From contig CM041465.1 in the NCBI GenBank assembly GCA_023213395.1, forward strand, positions 130,703,741-130,767,740: a stretch of DNA of 64,000 nucleotides, given 5' to 3'. The position numbers were made by a program, and so were the translations under genes. The notes below the pieces were generated by a model. That model searched no databases and had not been told where the DNA came from. It saw nothing but the letters and a program-made list of their open reading frames with translations. Positions 45,337-57,010 of the stretch are shown here, in pieces. This stretch comes from Cycas panzhihuaensis. Its lineage: Eukaryota; Cycadophyta. Position 1 is the stretch's first letter; every line of letters begins with the position of its first letter.

Positions 45337-46445
45337 TGTTTTTGGATCTTTAATTTTATAATACTCTTAAAATGTCTTGTTTTTCATGTTTGTAATTTTC
45401 ATTTAGTAGAAAAATGCTTTAAGATGCTTAAAAAATGTAAAAAAAAATGTACAACCAAGTGTAACCAAGTACAATTGAGTGGTCTACAAGTGTAACTAAG
45501 TACAACCAAGTAGTCTACAAGTGCAATTAAATGCAACCAGGTGGTCTACAAATACAACAAAGTGCAACCACACAGTTTGCAAGTGCAACAGCAGGTGCAA
45601 CCCTACGGACTGAAGGTGCAACCCTGCAGAATATAGAAAACAGAAAACAGAAAACAAGAAAACGAAAACACGACAGCATTTTTTATGGGAAAAACAGAGT
45701 CTGTTTCAGACGAAATTTTAGGAGGATATTTTAGCACGTGTCCTCTACGCGATAAAAGAGAAAAACCCATTAATTAAATGGATTTAAGTGGGTTTTATTT
45801 AACCGTTATGAATTCGTTGAAGAACTAAACAGAAAATCGTTGAGAAAGAAACTATGCATTGTAGGGTTTTAAAGTAACAATATTTCTTCACGGAGGACAT
45901 GGGAGGATGCCCAACAGCCATAGATGCAGTAAGAGGAGCAAGATTCGAGGAAAGTTTGTCCAAAATTATTTTCTGAAGAGAAATAACGGCTCTAAGACAG
46001 AAATTCTGTGTAGGAGAAAAAAAGAAACGGAAGTGCAAAAATGAGCAATGGAACAACACCTAAATCCAATCGTGGGGGCAGTGAAGGAGCCCAAGAATGT
46101 GTACTTGCAGCTGAGGGAGAACAAAAATAGCCGCAGCAATCCAAGAAAGAGACGCCGGTGGAATTCTTCACTAAAAAAAGGGAATTTTTTTGTTATCGGC
46201 AACCAAAACTCCATGCATACTTCATTGGCAATGGGTTCAAGAATACGTAGCAGTCTGAAAAGCACCCAACACTCATTTCTCCTCTCCCAACTTGCTGTAG
46301 AAATCCTTTGCATGCTCAATAGAGCCCAAACATAAGGAATTTTGTAAGAAAAATTTTAAATATCTTCAAATTAATGTAATACTCTTGTAAATTTGTTCTT
46401 GATTTGTTTCGATTAGATTAGGTCTTTACTTTTCCATTCAAATTT
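45337..46445 (+). repeat. 5' LTR of the chromovirus-like element
   Basis: Starts TGTTTTTGGATC at 45,337 and ends near the CCATTCA word at 46,434-46,440; ending a little later is possible. It contains a degenerate tandem stretch at about 45,450-45,625 based on GTGGTCTACAAGTGCAAC and similar words. Highly similar to 51,173-52,250. Confidence 0.85.
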
Positions 46446-46457
46446 GGATCAACTATT

Positions 46458-46468
46458 TGGTATCAGAG
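46458..46468 (+). other. Primer binding site (initiator Met tRNA type)
   Basis: TGGTATCAGAG, the standard plant retrotransposon site for initiator tRNA-Met, follows the 5' LTR by a short spacer. Confidence 0.9.
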
Positions 46469-46577
46469 TTAGTTTTCTTGAAATTCTTGGGAATTTAGGG
46501 ATTTTTAAAGAGAAAAGAAAAGAAAAACCCTCTTGCTTTCGTTGTGAAAAGTTTTTATAAAAACTAGATTTCAGTAT

Positions 46578-47597
46578 TTGTTGACTAGCGAACCTTTACC
46601 TGAACCACTTGAGAAAGAACGTAGACAGCGATGGAAGACGGCTGAGTCAGAGCAAATGATGGACGAAAAGTTTATAAAGATTGAGCAAAACCTCAACAGA
46701 CTAACCCAGCTTGTGGCGCAACTAGTCTCTCAACAAGTTATAACTTCTTCTTCAACAGCCAAATGCGTAAAGAAGGAAGAAGATATACCGATGAAAGAGG
46801 AAACAAATGAAGAGATGGTAGAAGACCAACAAGAAGAGGAAAAAGATGATAATACATCAGTAATAACACATCCATTTAAGGTAGAGGCAAAACTTGAACT
46901 GCATATCTATGATGGAACTTTAGATGCCGAAAAGTTAGATGGTTAGTTGGACCAATTAGAAACATATTTTTTCATTTATGGGTATAAAAACCAGTAAAAA
47001 ATTACTTTTGCTAAGTTAAAATTGTCTAAGCATGCATTAGTTTTGTGGAATGCATATCTTAAATCCCATAATGTAAATGAAATTACTTAGAAACAATTTA
47101 AAAGTCTCATAAAGAAGCAATTTTATCCTATTGGGTATGAAGAGCAACAGAGGATTAAATGGCAATATTATCGATAAGAAAGAGGCCAAAATGTCTAAGA
47201 CTACATAACAAAATTTCAAAAGCAAGCTGTTGTGTTGGGCATCTCTTTACTGGGTAAAGACATCATGCTGAAGTATATTAGAGGGCTGCATCAACATATT
47301 CAGCAAGAACTTCAACTGTTTGAAGTTAAATCGCTTGATGAAGCTAGCAAGAAAGTGATTGCCATAGAAAAGATGAACAAGAAGGTTTTTGCTGAGAGGA
47401 AAAGGTTTGCATCTCAAGAAAGTAACAACAAACCTGCCCAAGGAAAGAGGTTTCCAGGTAAAGTTGGACAACAACCCATTAGGGGTTTTGGCAAGAAGAA
47501 ACAAGCTAATACCACCCAAATCAAAGTCACTTGTACTCATTGCAAGCGAACGGGACACAGCATAGAAGATTGTTGGTTCCTACACCCAGAGAAATGA
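46578..47597 (+). pseudogene. Gypsy gag with zinc knuckle, several stops
   Basis: The first open part, 46,578-46,946 (122 codons), is charged and likely coiled (ERRQRWKTAESEQMMDEKF, NRLTQLVAQLV). Stops at 46,944-46,946 and further points interrupt the capsid (LETYFFIYGYKN, ALVLWNAYL, QFYPIGYEEQ are readable). The last open part, 47,232-47,597, carries the retrotransposon Gag helices and the knuckle CTHCKRTGHSIEDC at 47,532-47,573. Several stops stand at expected Gln or Trp positions. Gag would form the particle core. Confidence 0.85.
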
Positions 47598-48060
47598 CCT
47601 AAGAATAAGGGAAAAGGTAAAGCTTTACTTAACTCTGTGGGTGATGAAGATGTTTGTGACATTGAAGGAGCCAATGAGAAGTTGATGCTCATGGCTAATG
47701 CATAGCCTAAAAATAACCATCAACAAGTTGATCCATAAATTAGAGAGGAGCTCTTCATGGTAAGAATCCAAGTGAAGCAAAGTATGGTTGATGTCATCTT
47801 TAATGGAAGAAGCCAAAAAAATTTAATCTCAGAAGCATTGGTAAGGAAACTGGGATTAAAAATGCATGCACATCCAAAACCATATCCTCTTGGTTGGCTG
47901 CAAAAAGATTCAGAGTTGCAGGTTACTCATCAATGTAAGTTTAAATTTGCAATATCTGAAAGTTCATTGATGAAGTTGAATTTGAAGTAGTCCCTTTGGA
48001 TCTTTGTCAAGTTGTGTTTTGCAGCCCATATCTCTATAATAGAGATGGAGTTCATCATAG
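47598..48060 (+). pseudogene. Gypsy aspartic protease, active site lost
   Basis: The open part 47,757-47,990 reads MVRIQVKQSMVDVIFNGR followed by SQKNLISEALVRKLGL. In this family the stretch before SQKNLIS holds the catalytic Asp-Ser-Gly. Here Asn-Gly-Arg stands in its place, so the protease is inactive. Placed directly between the Gag knuckle and RT. Confidence 0.75.
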
Positions 48061-48299
48061 GAGGCTGAAAAAGATTTAACTCATCAAGGACGGGAAATTA
48101 TATCTGATCAATGCATCAAATCCACGAAAGAAGATCTCTCTCATATCTTCCCGATAAGGGAAAAGATTAACTAATGCTTGTAGAAAGTTTGTGCTGCTGA
48201 TGATAAAACAAAAGGTGGAAGAAAAAGAGCAAGCAGAGTCCTCAATACAAGCACTGGATAGGAAGCAAGTACAATAGATTGAAGGCCTAAGGAATAGGT

Positions 48300-49235
48300 A
48301 CAATGACATATTCTAAGAGCCAAAAGGGCTGCCCCCTAAAAGGGAAATTGAACATGAAATCAACTGGTTGTTGATTCACCTTTGCCAAATCTTAGTCTCT
48401 ATCGAAACTCAATTTTGAAGAATGAGGAGATTAAGAGGCAGATTCAAGAACTCTTAGAACAAGAAGTGATTAAACCGAGTTGTTCCCCATGTGGTTCACC
48501 TATTGTTTTGGTGCCAAAGAAAGATGGAAGATGGAGAATGTGCATTGACTACTGAGCTTTAAACAAGATCACCATAAATGATCGACATCCCTTACCATGG
48601 ATAGATGACTTGTTGGACTAGCTGCAGTCGATAAGATATTTCAGCAAATTGGACCTAAAATCAAGTTACCATTAGGTTCGAATCCGAAAGGAGGATACTT
48701 GGAAGACAGCCTTCAAATCAAAGTAAGGGTTGTTTGAATGGTTGGTGATGTCGTTTGGTCTGTGCAACGCACCTGCCACCTTCATGAGGTTGATGAATGA
48801 GGTATTAAGACCCTTCATTGATGACTTTGTAATTGTTTATCTAGATGATATTATGATTTTTAGTCATACTTGGCAGGAGCACCTCCAACATGTCGAGCAA
48901 GTGCTCAAAGTTCTCCAAGAGCAGTAGTTGAAACTAAATATGAAGAAGTGCGAGTTTAGAAAGTAATCTCTCATCTTCTTAGGTTTCATGGTTGGAGGAG
49001 GAGAATTGAAGATTGACCCAGTAAAGATTAAAGTCATTCTTAATTGGCCCACACCCAAGACAACCACAAAGGTAAGAAGTTTCATTGGTGCATGTCAATA
49101 TTTAAGACAATTTATTTTCAGATTCTCTCAAATTGCAGCATGTCTTCATGCATTGACGGGAGGACATGCAAAGTTTCATTGGGAGAATGAACAAGAAAAA
49201 GATTTCAGGGCTTTAAAGGAGAAAATTTGTTAGGC
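48300..49235 (+). pseudogene. Gypsy reverse transcriptase, stop-ridden
   Basis: Readable RT blocks in order: EEIKRQIQELLEQEVIKPS, SPIVLVPKKDGRWRMCIDY, a stop, ALNKITINDRHPLP, FSKLDLKSSYH, a stop, VRIRKED, then the open part 48,730-48,927 with [18 protein letters not shown] and the catalytic YLDD at 48,838-48,849. The thumb and connection follow in 48,988-49,233 (KVILNWPTPKT, FIGACQYLRQFI). All frames agree, and the damage is mainly by point stops rather than indels. The interval 48,061-48,300 is degraded linker. Confidence 0.9.
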
Positions 49236-49620
49236 ACCAGTGTTAGCTTTACCCTCATTGCAGAAACCATTTGAATTGGAGACTGATGCTTCAGGCTATG
49301 CCATGGGAGCAGTGTTGAAGTAAGAAGGAAGACTGATAGCATACCATTCAGAGACATTTAATGGCTGTCATAAACTACCCAACTTACAATAAGGAGCTCT
49401 ATGCATTGCACCAAGCAGTCAAGCATTAGAAACCGTATTTGTTAGGAAAAGAAGTGGTCATCCACACCGACCACAAGCCTTTGCAATTCTTGCAGACTCA
49501 GTCCAAACTGTAGCAGGCTAGGCACATGAAGTGGATGTCCTATTTGTAGCAGTTCCACATCGTGGTTAAGTACAAGAATGGAACAACAAATAAAATTGCA
49601 GACTTGTTGTCCAGACCTCC
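49236..49620 (+). pseudogene. Gypsy RNase H, stop-ridden
   Basis: FELETDASGYAMGAVLK carries the first catalytic Asp (near 49,281). YNKELYALHQAVKH carries the Glu region near 49,395. VVIHTDHKPLQFL carries another Asp near 49,466. The end shows VVKYKNGTTNKIADLLSRPP. Stops separate these blocks. Confidence 0.85.
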
Positions 49621-51129
49621 TCAACAACAAGGTATTTCCAGTTTGTTGGTAGCTATGCAATTTCAACATTTCTGCCATGATGAATATGCTGATTTATACT
49701 TAAAAGATGAGGCATTCAAGCCTATATTTGAACAGCTGCAACAGGGAAAAGTAGTTATTGATTTCCAGTTGAAAGATGGCCTTCTCTTCAAACAAGATAA
49801 GCTTTGCATTCCAAAGCATTCAAACTTAATGAAGTGGGTAAGAGAAACTCACACCTCTTGAGTTGTAAGATATTTAGAGTGGGAAAGACATTGCTAAACT
49901 TACAGCGATATATGTATTGGTCAAATATACAATAAGATGTGACTACAGCAGTATAAGGGTATATATTATATACTGCATCAAAGCCAGCCAATAGAAAGCT
50001 TGGATTGTACATTCCACCTCATGTTCCATCACGACCGTGGGAGAGTATCTCCATGGATTTCCTTGGAGGACTACCACGAACCAAAAATGGTATGGATTAT
50101 TTGTTTGTAATTGTTGATCGGTTCAGTAAAATGGTGATGTTGATTCCCTGTAGAAAGACACATATAGGAGAAGACATAGTTATATTATTTTTCCAGCATG
50201 TTTAAAAGCATTTTGGACTTCCTAACTTAATCATTTCTGATCGAGATAGCAGATTTCTAAGTCATTTTTGGCAAACATTTTGGGGAATGATGGATACAAA
50301 GCTAAAGATCAGCACGGCTTTTCATCTTCAAATAGACGGCCAGACTGAAGTTGTCAACAAAACATTGGTATAGTTGTTACGAGGATATAATGCCAAGCAT
50401 CCTAAGACTTGGGATGAAAATCTCCCATACTTGCAATTTGCTTTCAATAGAGCTATCCATAGCTCAACCCAAAAATCGCCATTTGAGGTATGTTTAGGAT
50501 TTCTACCTGCAAGTCCTTTCAATCTAGAATTTTCTGCTCAACTTTCTACAGGAAATAGAAAGGAGGAAGAAGGAGATGGAAAGGCATAGAGATTCTTAGA
50601 AAGAATCAGAAAAATCCATCAACAGGTTGAAGAGTAGCTTCAAAAATCTCAACAGAGATACAAATAGCGGCATGATGTACATTGAACCAACCATTCCTTT
50701 AAGGAAGGAGATAGAGTTTGGTTGCACCTCAGTAAGAAATGATTGCAAGGTGAAGGCAAAAAGTTAAAGCCTATACGTTATGGTCCTTTTATAATCTTGA
50801 AGAAGATTGGGAAAAATGCTTTCCAGCTTGAACTTCTAGAATTCATGAAGATGTATTCTGTAGTGAATGTTGAAAATCTGAAGATGTTCGAGCCATCCAT
50901 CTTGGATGAAGATGAAGATGAAGTTCCACTCTTACCAAATCTAGAGAAGTTACGAATAGAGAAAGAGGAACCAATGCAAAATGATTGCGCTCTTCAAATG
51001 AAGCAGACCAATACTCGAAGAGGCATAATCAAGTCCTTCAGAATTGTAGAAAAAGGACAAATACCCAGAAAGGCAAAATGGTACAATAGGGAGATAGGGA
51101 AAATCAAATTCCCTCATATACAACTATAA
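49621..51129 (+). pseudogene. Gypsy integrase with GPY/F module and degraded tail
   Basis: The N-terminal zinc-binding part (49,700-49,990) is broken. The core keeps all three acidic residues: Asp in MDFLGGLP (50,056-50,058), Asp in IISDRDSRF (near 50,240), Glu in IDGQTEVVN (near 50,347), with stops in between. The region 50,374-50,589 reads NLPYLQFAFNRAIHSST. The GPY/F module (RYGPFIILKKIG, YGPF at 50,779-50,790) lies in the open frame 50,743-51,129. The final ~35 residues, with KGQIPRKAKWY, may be a degraded chromodomain-like tail, which I cannot confirm. Confidence 0.85.
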
Positions 51130-51152
51130 AGTTCATGAGGCCATGAACTCCT

Positions 51153-51163
51153 AAAAAAAGGGA
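51153..51163 (+). other. Polypurine tract of the chromovirus-like element
   Basis: AAAAAAAGGGA lies ten bases before the LTR start. A short spacer between tract and LTR is slightly unusual, so the exact LTR boundary could be a few bases further left. Confidence 0.65.
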
Positions 51164-51172
51164 ATTCTAATC

Positions 51173-52250
51173 TGTTTTCGGATCTTTAATTTCATAATAC
51201 TCTTAAAATGTATTGTTTTTCATATTTATAACCTTCATTTAGTAGAAAAATGCCTTAAGATGCTCAAAAAATGCAAAAAAAAATGGTGCAACCATGTGCA
51301 ACTAAGCATAACCACGTGGTCTACAAGTGCAACCGGATGGTCTACAAGTGCAACTAAGTGCAATCAAGTCGTGTACAAGTGCAACAATGTACAACCACGT
51401 AATTTGCAAGTGCAATCACAAGTGCAACAACAGGTGCAACTCTGCAGACTACAGAAAATAAAAAACAAGAAAACAGAAAAATGACAATGTTTTTTACAAG
51501 GAAAACAGAGTCTGTTTCACACGGAATTTTAGGAGGATATTTTAGCACGTCCTCTATGCGATAAGAAAGAAAAACCTATTAATTAAATGGATTTAAGTGG
51601 GTTTTCTTTAACCGTTATGAATTCGTTGAAGAACTAAATGGAAAATCATTGATAAAGAAACTACGCATTATAGGGTTTTAAAACAATGATATTTCTTCAC
51701 AGAGGACATGGGAGAATGCCCAACAGCCATAGACACGGTAAGAAGGGTAAGATTTGAGGAAAGTTTATCCAAAATTACTTTATGAAGAGAAAGAACGACT
51801 CCAAGACAGAAATTCTGCGTATGAGAGGAAAAGAAACAGAAGTGCAAAAAGGAGCAACGGAACAACACCCAAATATGATCGTGGGGGTAGTGAAGGAGCC
51901 CAAGAAGGTGTAGTTACAGCCGAGGGAGAACAAAAATAACTGCAGCAGTCTAAGAAAGATGTGCCAGTGGAATTCTTCACCAAGAAAAAGGATTTTTTTT
52001 GTTATCGGTAACCAAAACTCTATGCATACTTCATTGGCAATGGGTTCAAGAATATGTAGCAGCTCAAAAAATGCCCAACACTCATTTCTCCTCTTCCAAC
52101 TTGCTGTAGCAGTCCTTTACCTGCTCAATAGAGCCCAAACATAAGGAATTTTGTAAAAAAAAAATTTAATATCTTCAAATTAATGTAATATTATTGTAAA
52201 TTTATTCTAGATTTATTTCGATTGGATTAAGTCTTTACTTTTCCATTCAA
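51173..52250 (+). repeat. 3' LTR of the chromovirus-like element
   Basis: Starts TGTTTTCGGATC and is similar to 45,337-46,445 throughout, including the degenerate ACAAGTGCAAC tandem stretch at 51,285-51,440. Similarity ends near 52,247-52,258. Confidence 0.85.
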
Positions 52251-52258
52251 ATTCGAAT

Positions 52259-54036
52259 AATGATTAGTAAGGTGTCAATTATGCCTTTTAAGTAATAACA
52301 AATTATGGGTTTAAGTCTTGTTGATCCATTCTTTTCAAAAACACTTGCATATTTTTTTTCAATTAATTTTTTTAAGTGAGTTTAATATTTTATTATGTTT
52401 ATACACATTTTTTTATCATTTCATTTTATTTGACACATAATAGTATCATGTTTTTTAATTAAAATTTTGATGGACATTGAAAATGATAAACACATTTAGT
52501 TTATGCTTTATCTTAAATATTAGTGATTTCTTTTTTGATATATTGTAGTGACCCTTAAATGATTGAAAACTAGGCACCACTGTTCACATTTTATAGGTGT
52601 CAGTGCATGTGATTTTAATGAATGAAAATTATAAATAAAAGTTGCCATTCACTTTTTATTTTTATCACTTGAAATTTGAATTTTAAATAGGATTAATATT
52701 TATTAAACACATTTTAATACTTAAAATTTTGTGTGCTCACTTGACCATCCTTGTGCAGGGTCAATGGTAGATAATTTTTAACTTTTCATATAGGCAATCA
52801 AGGGTTTTAGTATCGTTATTATGCATGTGATATAAGGGGATTATAGTCATTCATATGTTTCATTTTTTTATAATAAAATTAATCAAGAGTGAAGGGAATT
52901 TATTACTTTTGTATTTAATTATTTTTTTATTATTAATTGACTTAGAAAATTAAAGTTTAATAGTGAACTAATGCTTCATTTAGATGCATTTCATGTAGAC
53001 AAATTAGAAGTTTAATTTGCATAACATTGACATTTTGATTTCATGCTAATTCCTGCAGGGGCTAAGGTGTATATGCATACAAAAAATAAAAGAAAATAAA
53101 ATAATCTCAAATACACACTCAATGAACTCATAATTTAGCAAATCTCTGGTGTTGCCTCTTACTTTTAGTTACATACATCACTCATTCAACCACTTAGGTT
53201 GTAACTTTTATCCAAGTGGGCATCGTTGTTGAAGTATTTTCATTTTGTTAATATGTCATCATCCCTTTAGATCCTCAAGCATGTACTAGGTGGTTGTTGA
53301 GTTAAAATCCTACTCCACTATTCTTACCAAGACATTATTAGACTAAGACCCTCTATACAAACTAGGCCCTTAGTATGTCAAACCCTTAGCTAACTACAAC
53401 TAGTTCCCTAGTAGATATAAGACAATATTAGTGCACTTTACTTATTAGGTCCTATTTATAAAAACTTAGGCTATTAAATGGTTCTAATAGTTGCATGAGT
53501 ACTAAAGAGTAAGTGGATTGATTCTATACTCACTCTCTAAGAGTGTGTCACAAAGTTGTGGTTAGTTGAATGGCCTCCTCTTGATATACCATAAAGGGCA
53601 TTTATTTTGTCATTATTCACACTATTTAGAATTACTTTAGGCTTTTATGATTTACCTTAAATTTGACCATTGAAGTTGAACATAACCATGCTAGCAAGTT
53701 GAGGCTACAATATCGAGAGAGACCATCTAGTAGTCCTTTGTCAACGCAATGGTTATATACCATTAGTGATCTTAGGTTGCCCTTTCCTACCTTACTTTAA
53801 AAAAATATCGACATGATAGCCTAGTACTGGTATTCCTTTATAATGGGTTGAACCCTTGCTAGTTATGTCAATTTTTATTTATTTATTTATTTATGTATTT
53901 ACCCTTCCAGTTCTATAAATCCTAGTATCGATCATTTCAAAATTTACCCTAAGTGACATGATTTATAGATGCTTGATTAAGCACCCCCTTCTAATCATTT
54001 TTATTACATGCAAAATGTTAGTTCAACTATAAACTT
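52259..54036. other. AT-rich spacer without recognisable gene
   Basis: Only short frames. An (ATTT)n run lies at about 53,876-53,894. No domain, RNA gene or element boundary seen. Confidence 0.5.
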
Positions 54037-54138
54037 AGTTTTACACTAAGCATACAGATTCATTTAGGTGGAAACTGAGGATAACATAGTTTCACATTAA
54101 GCATATAGGTTCATTTAGGTGGAAACTGAGGATAGCAT
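54037..54138 (+). repeat. 51-bp tandem duplication
   Basis: Two units, 54,037-54,087 and 54,088-54,138, share TTCATTTAGGTGGAAACTGA and the surrounding bases with few differences, several of them C/T or A/G. Confidence 0.85.
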
Positions 54139-54779
54139 ATTTCATCAATAAACATCTTATAATCTGGTATGGTAAGGAATCCTTGAAATAAATGGTTATC
54201 TGTTTTAATATCCCAAATATTTATTTTTGCTCTTACTTTAAGGACTATATGATCAAGGACTATTCTTTGGTATAAGTTGATAAAAGGTAGATGAAATTGG
54301 ATAAAGAGATGGTGCCTATCCTAGTTGTATAACATGAAAACAATTAGATTAAAGCCCATGATAAAAATATGGTGAATAAGACTTTTAAGGGTAGGGCTCC
54401 ATAAGCTCCTAGTAAGTTAGCACCTCAACCCCAAGCTAAACCAACATTTGTAAATAATCAATCTAAGGGAAGGAAGCCTAAGAAGGGTAAAACTCAAAAA
54501 TTAGAATTTAAATTTTATAAACCTCCCTTTATCATGCCCTAATTAGCACCTTTATTTTACCTCCCATAACTCCAAAAGACTACATTAAGAATTAGTAACT
54601 TAAGGGGTGAACTATCCATTAAGAACCATTTCAATCCCATTATTAAAAAACCTAAAGCTAATGCCTTTTATTTAGAGCCTAATAGGTTTTTTAATTCTTA
54701 TAGTAGAATTAAATGAAGAGGATAGTTATATAGATATTTAAGAATATAATAATGATGAATGTCATCAATTATAATATAA

Positions 54780-55560
54780 AGGGGTTGTTTGTTCAACTTA
54801 GGATGATACAGTTAGAAGGTTTTGTGGTAAGAATCCATCTTTAGATGTATTGTGTCTTGAAGAAGTGAAGTGTGTACGTAAGATCCTAAGCTTTGTTACT
54901 TTATATATTCTTTAGGATTACTTTGTATATTCAACCATACATGTAGATGGTAAATAAGGTGTTATCACTTTAGTGAAACCCTCTTTTAAGGATATAATTG
55001 TTTCATTAGGGTTTAACCCTCGTAATAGATATGTTTAGGTTATTTTTAATTTTAGCTTATATTTTCTTAGATTGGCCAATGTGTGTGTTCCCAACTCCCT
55101 AATGAAAAGATCTTCATTACAAAAATAGTTGAGTATGAATCTACTTAAGGCTTCTTGGATGATATATGGTGATATGATTGAAGCATCATATGATGTTTTT
55201 CTTTCTTTTGTTCGGGGTGGGGAGGGTGCACCTTTCAAATAAAACCACAAGGAAAAACTTGGTTAGTCTAGTCTAAAAAACTTATTAGGCCTTTATGATT
55301 CAAATGCATGTAGGAAAGTTGAGGACCATAATACTTGGTTCACATAGCCCAATCTATGGACCAAACATGAGAGAATTTAAAAAACGCTAGATATAGTAAT
55401 GATGACAAATGGTAATCACTTTGTTTTTCTTATAAAGAAGTAAGGGTGATTAAGGTTTTAAGTGTTTCCATCTTGTTTGATCATTATTTAATTGCATTCA
55501 AGGTACCTTAGGTAGATGAAAATTTTAAAGCCTACACGTATGCATATAAGTTAAATGCAT
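54780..55560 (+). pseudogene. LINE apurinic-type endonuclease, broken
   Basis: Recognisable blocks: LCLEEVKC (54,850-54,875; LQETK-type), LANVCVPNSL (55,073-55,102; NVYAPN-type), GGEGAPFK (near 55,216-55,240), EDHNTWFT and PNLWTKHERI (55,323-55,372), and FDHYLIAFKVP near 55,477-55,510. The last has Phe where plant LINE endonucleases have the Ser of SDH, a C-to-T change. It would nick target DNA for priming. Dead. Confidence 0.75.
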
Positions 55561-56289
55561 CTCATTTTTTATCCCCTTCTTATTTAAGTGCCATCACATA
55601 TGTGTGTTATTTATCTCTATTCCCAAGGGGTGATAGGAGGTGGATTTATTGGTAAGAAGGGGCCATTACTAGAATTGCTTCTTTATTAAGAGGCTATGGA
55701 AAACAAGCTACCTTAGCAAGAAGGAATTATAACAAGGCTAATTTTTTAAGGCATGTCAAGCTCAGAACCATTTGATGAGAGGATTCAGAGGAAATTAGCA
55801 TGAGTCATGTATAAACTCAAGATCTTTAAGTTGAGAGGAGCAAGTGGTATGTGAGTTAGAGTGAGGGTCCACTAGATTAAGGAAGGTGATTATTATTCCA
55901 AGTTTTTCTTTTAAAACATTTGGGAAAAGTAATCCTTTGAAAAAAATCAAGATTTGAAAACCTCCAATGGTAGAATATCCCATCAAAAGGAAATCTTAAA
56001 AGAACTTATTAGCCATTATTAACAAGTGTTTAAATCCCAATATAGACCTCTTAAATTAAAGGAAGTTTTAGAGGCTTATTTGAGGGTAGTCCCTTCCAAA
56101 GTTATCTAGACTTAAAGGGAATGTTGTGATATGTCAATTAAAAGTGAAGAATTATTTGATACCTTATAAGAAATAGCTAATGAGAAAGCTCCTTAGTTAT
56201 CTAGATTCCCATATAACTTTTATAAAATAACATGGGGTTTTACTAGCCTAATTCTCCATAAAATTTGTTAAGAAGCCATTATTGTATGC
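55561..56289 (+). other. LINE endonuclease-RT linker
   Basis: Frame-broken, with short LINE-like segments such as GDRRWIYW. I see no further domain. Confidence 0.4.
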
Positions 56290-57010
56290 TCCATAGGTAT
56301 TAATATTAAGAAAAAGGATATTAAGCTTATTCATAATGGTAAATACTCAAAAATAATAAGCAATTAGAGTCTAATCATATTATTTAAAGTCTCATACAAA
56401 AATTTAGCCAAGGCTTTAGTTAAAAGGGTGAGATTCCATCTTCTTAATATTACAAGACTTGAATAAATTAGTTTCATTAAGGGTAGGTTCATCCTAGATA
56501 ATATAGTTGGAGTTACTGAGGGGATAGAGTGGGCAAGGCTTATAGGCTAAGACATTCTACTCATGAAGATAGACTTCAAAAAAGTCTATGATAAAGTTGA
56601 ATTGAGTTTCATCATTTATATATTAAAAGGGAATGGGTTTAAAGATGGGTTTTAATAATGGTATGAGTCTTTTTCAAACATGCTTATATTTATATCCTAG
56701 TTAATAGTACAATCACCAAGCCTATACATTTGAAATGATCTATTAAGTAGGGATGCCCATTGGTGCCTTCTTTATTTGTGTTAGGCACTGATACCCTTTG
56801 ATATTTATTATAAGATAAAACAAAGTGGAACTTTCTTAAGGGTATCTTATTACTAAGAGACCAAGGTAAACAAGTGGTTAATGGACACTTTGCAAATGAT
56901 GCTTTTCTCACATTTAAGATGGAGCTTACCTCAGTCACCTAGGCCTTAGATGTAGTGTAAACCTTCTATGAATTCTTAGGATCTAAAATCTAATGGGGGA
57001 AAATTACATA
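56290..57010 (+). pseudogene. LINE reverse transcriptase, broken
   Basis: Blocks in order: KNLAKALVKRVRFHL, ISFIKGRFILDNIVGV (56,469-56,516), LLMKIDFKKVYDKVELSFI (56,561-56,617), GCPLVPSLFVLG near 56,750-56,783, and VVNGHFANDAFLTF, where FAND at 56,889-56,900 stands for the catalytic F-A-D-D box (Asp to Asn). A stop stands at the expected Gln before GCPL. Inactive. Confidence 0.85.

Larger units (their letters stand above)
45337..52250 (+). mobile_element. Chromovirus-like Ty3/gypsy element, structurally complete but dead
   Basis: LTR (~1.1 kb), primer binding site, gag with CCHC knuckle, protease, RT, RNase H, integrase with GPY/F module, polypurine tract and LTR are all present in order on the plus strand. 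Many in-frame stops are TAG, TAA or TGA where family members have Gln, Arg or Trp, as C-to-T and G-to-A decay would give. Integrase before the 3' LTR and the GPY/F module point to the chromovirus side of Ty3/gypsy. No convincing target duplication could be fixed, because the LTR 3' ends are slightly ambiguous. Confidence 0.9.

Noticed and set aside
44953-45495. 180-codon frame upstream of and into the gypsy 5' LTR
   Set aside because: Made of tandem 23-bp and 72-bp repeats and LTR sequence. Phe/Ile-rich repetition reflects the DNA repeats, not a gene.
45450-45625. Repeated words with spacers, considered as a CRISPR-like array
   Set aside because: Units are irregular, spacers are not of constant length, and the stretch is inside an LTR of a plant retrotransposon.
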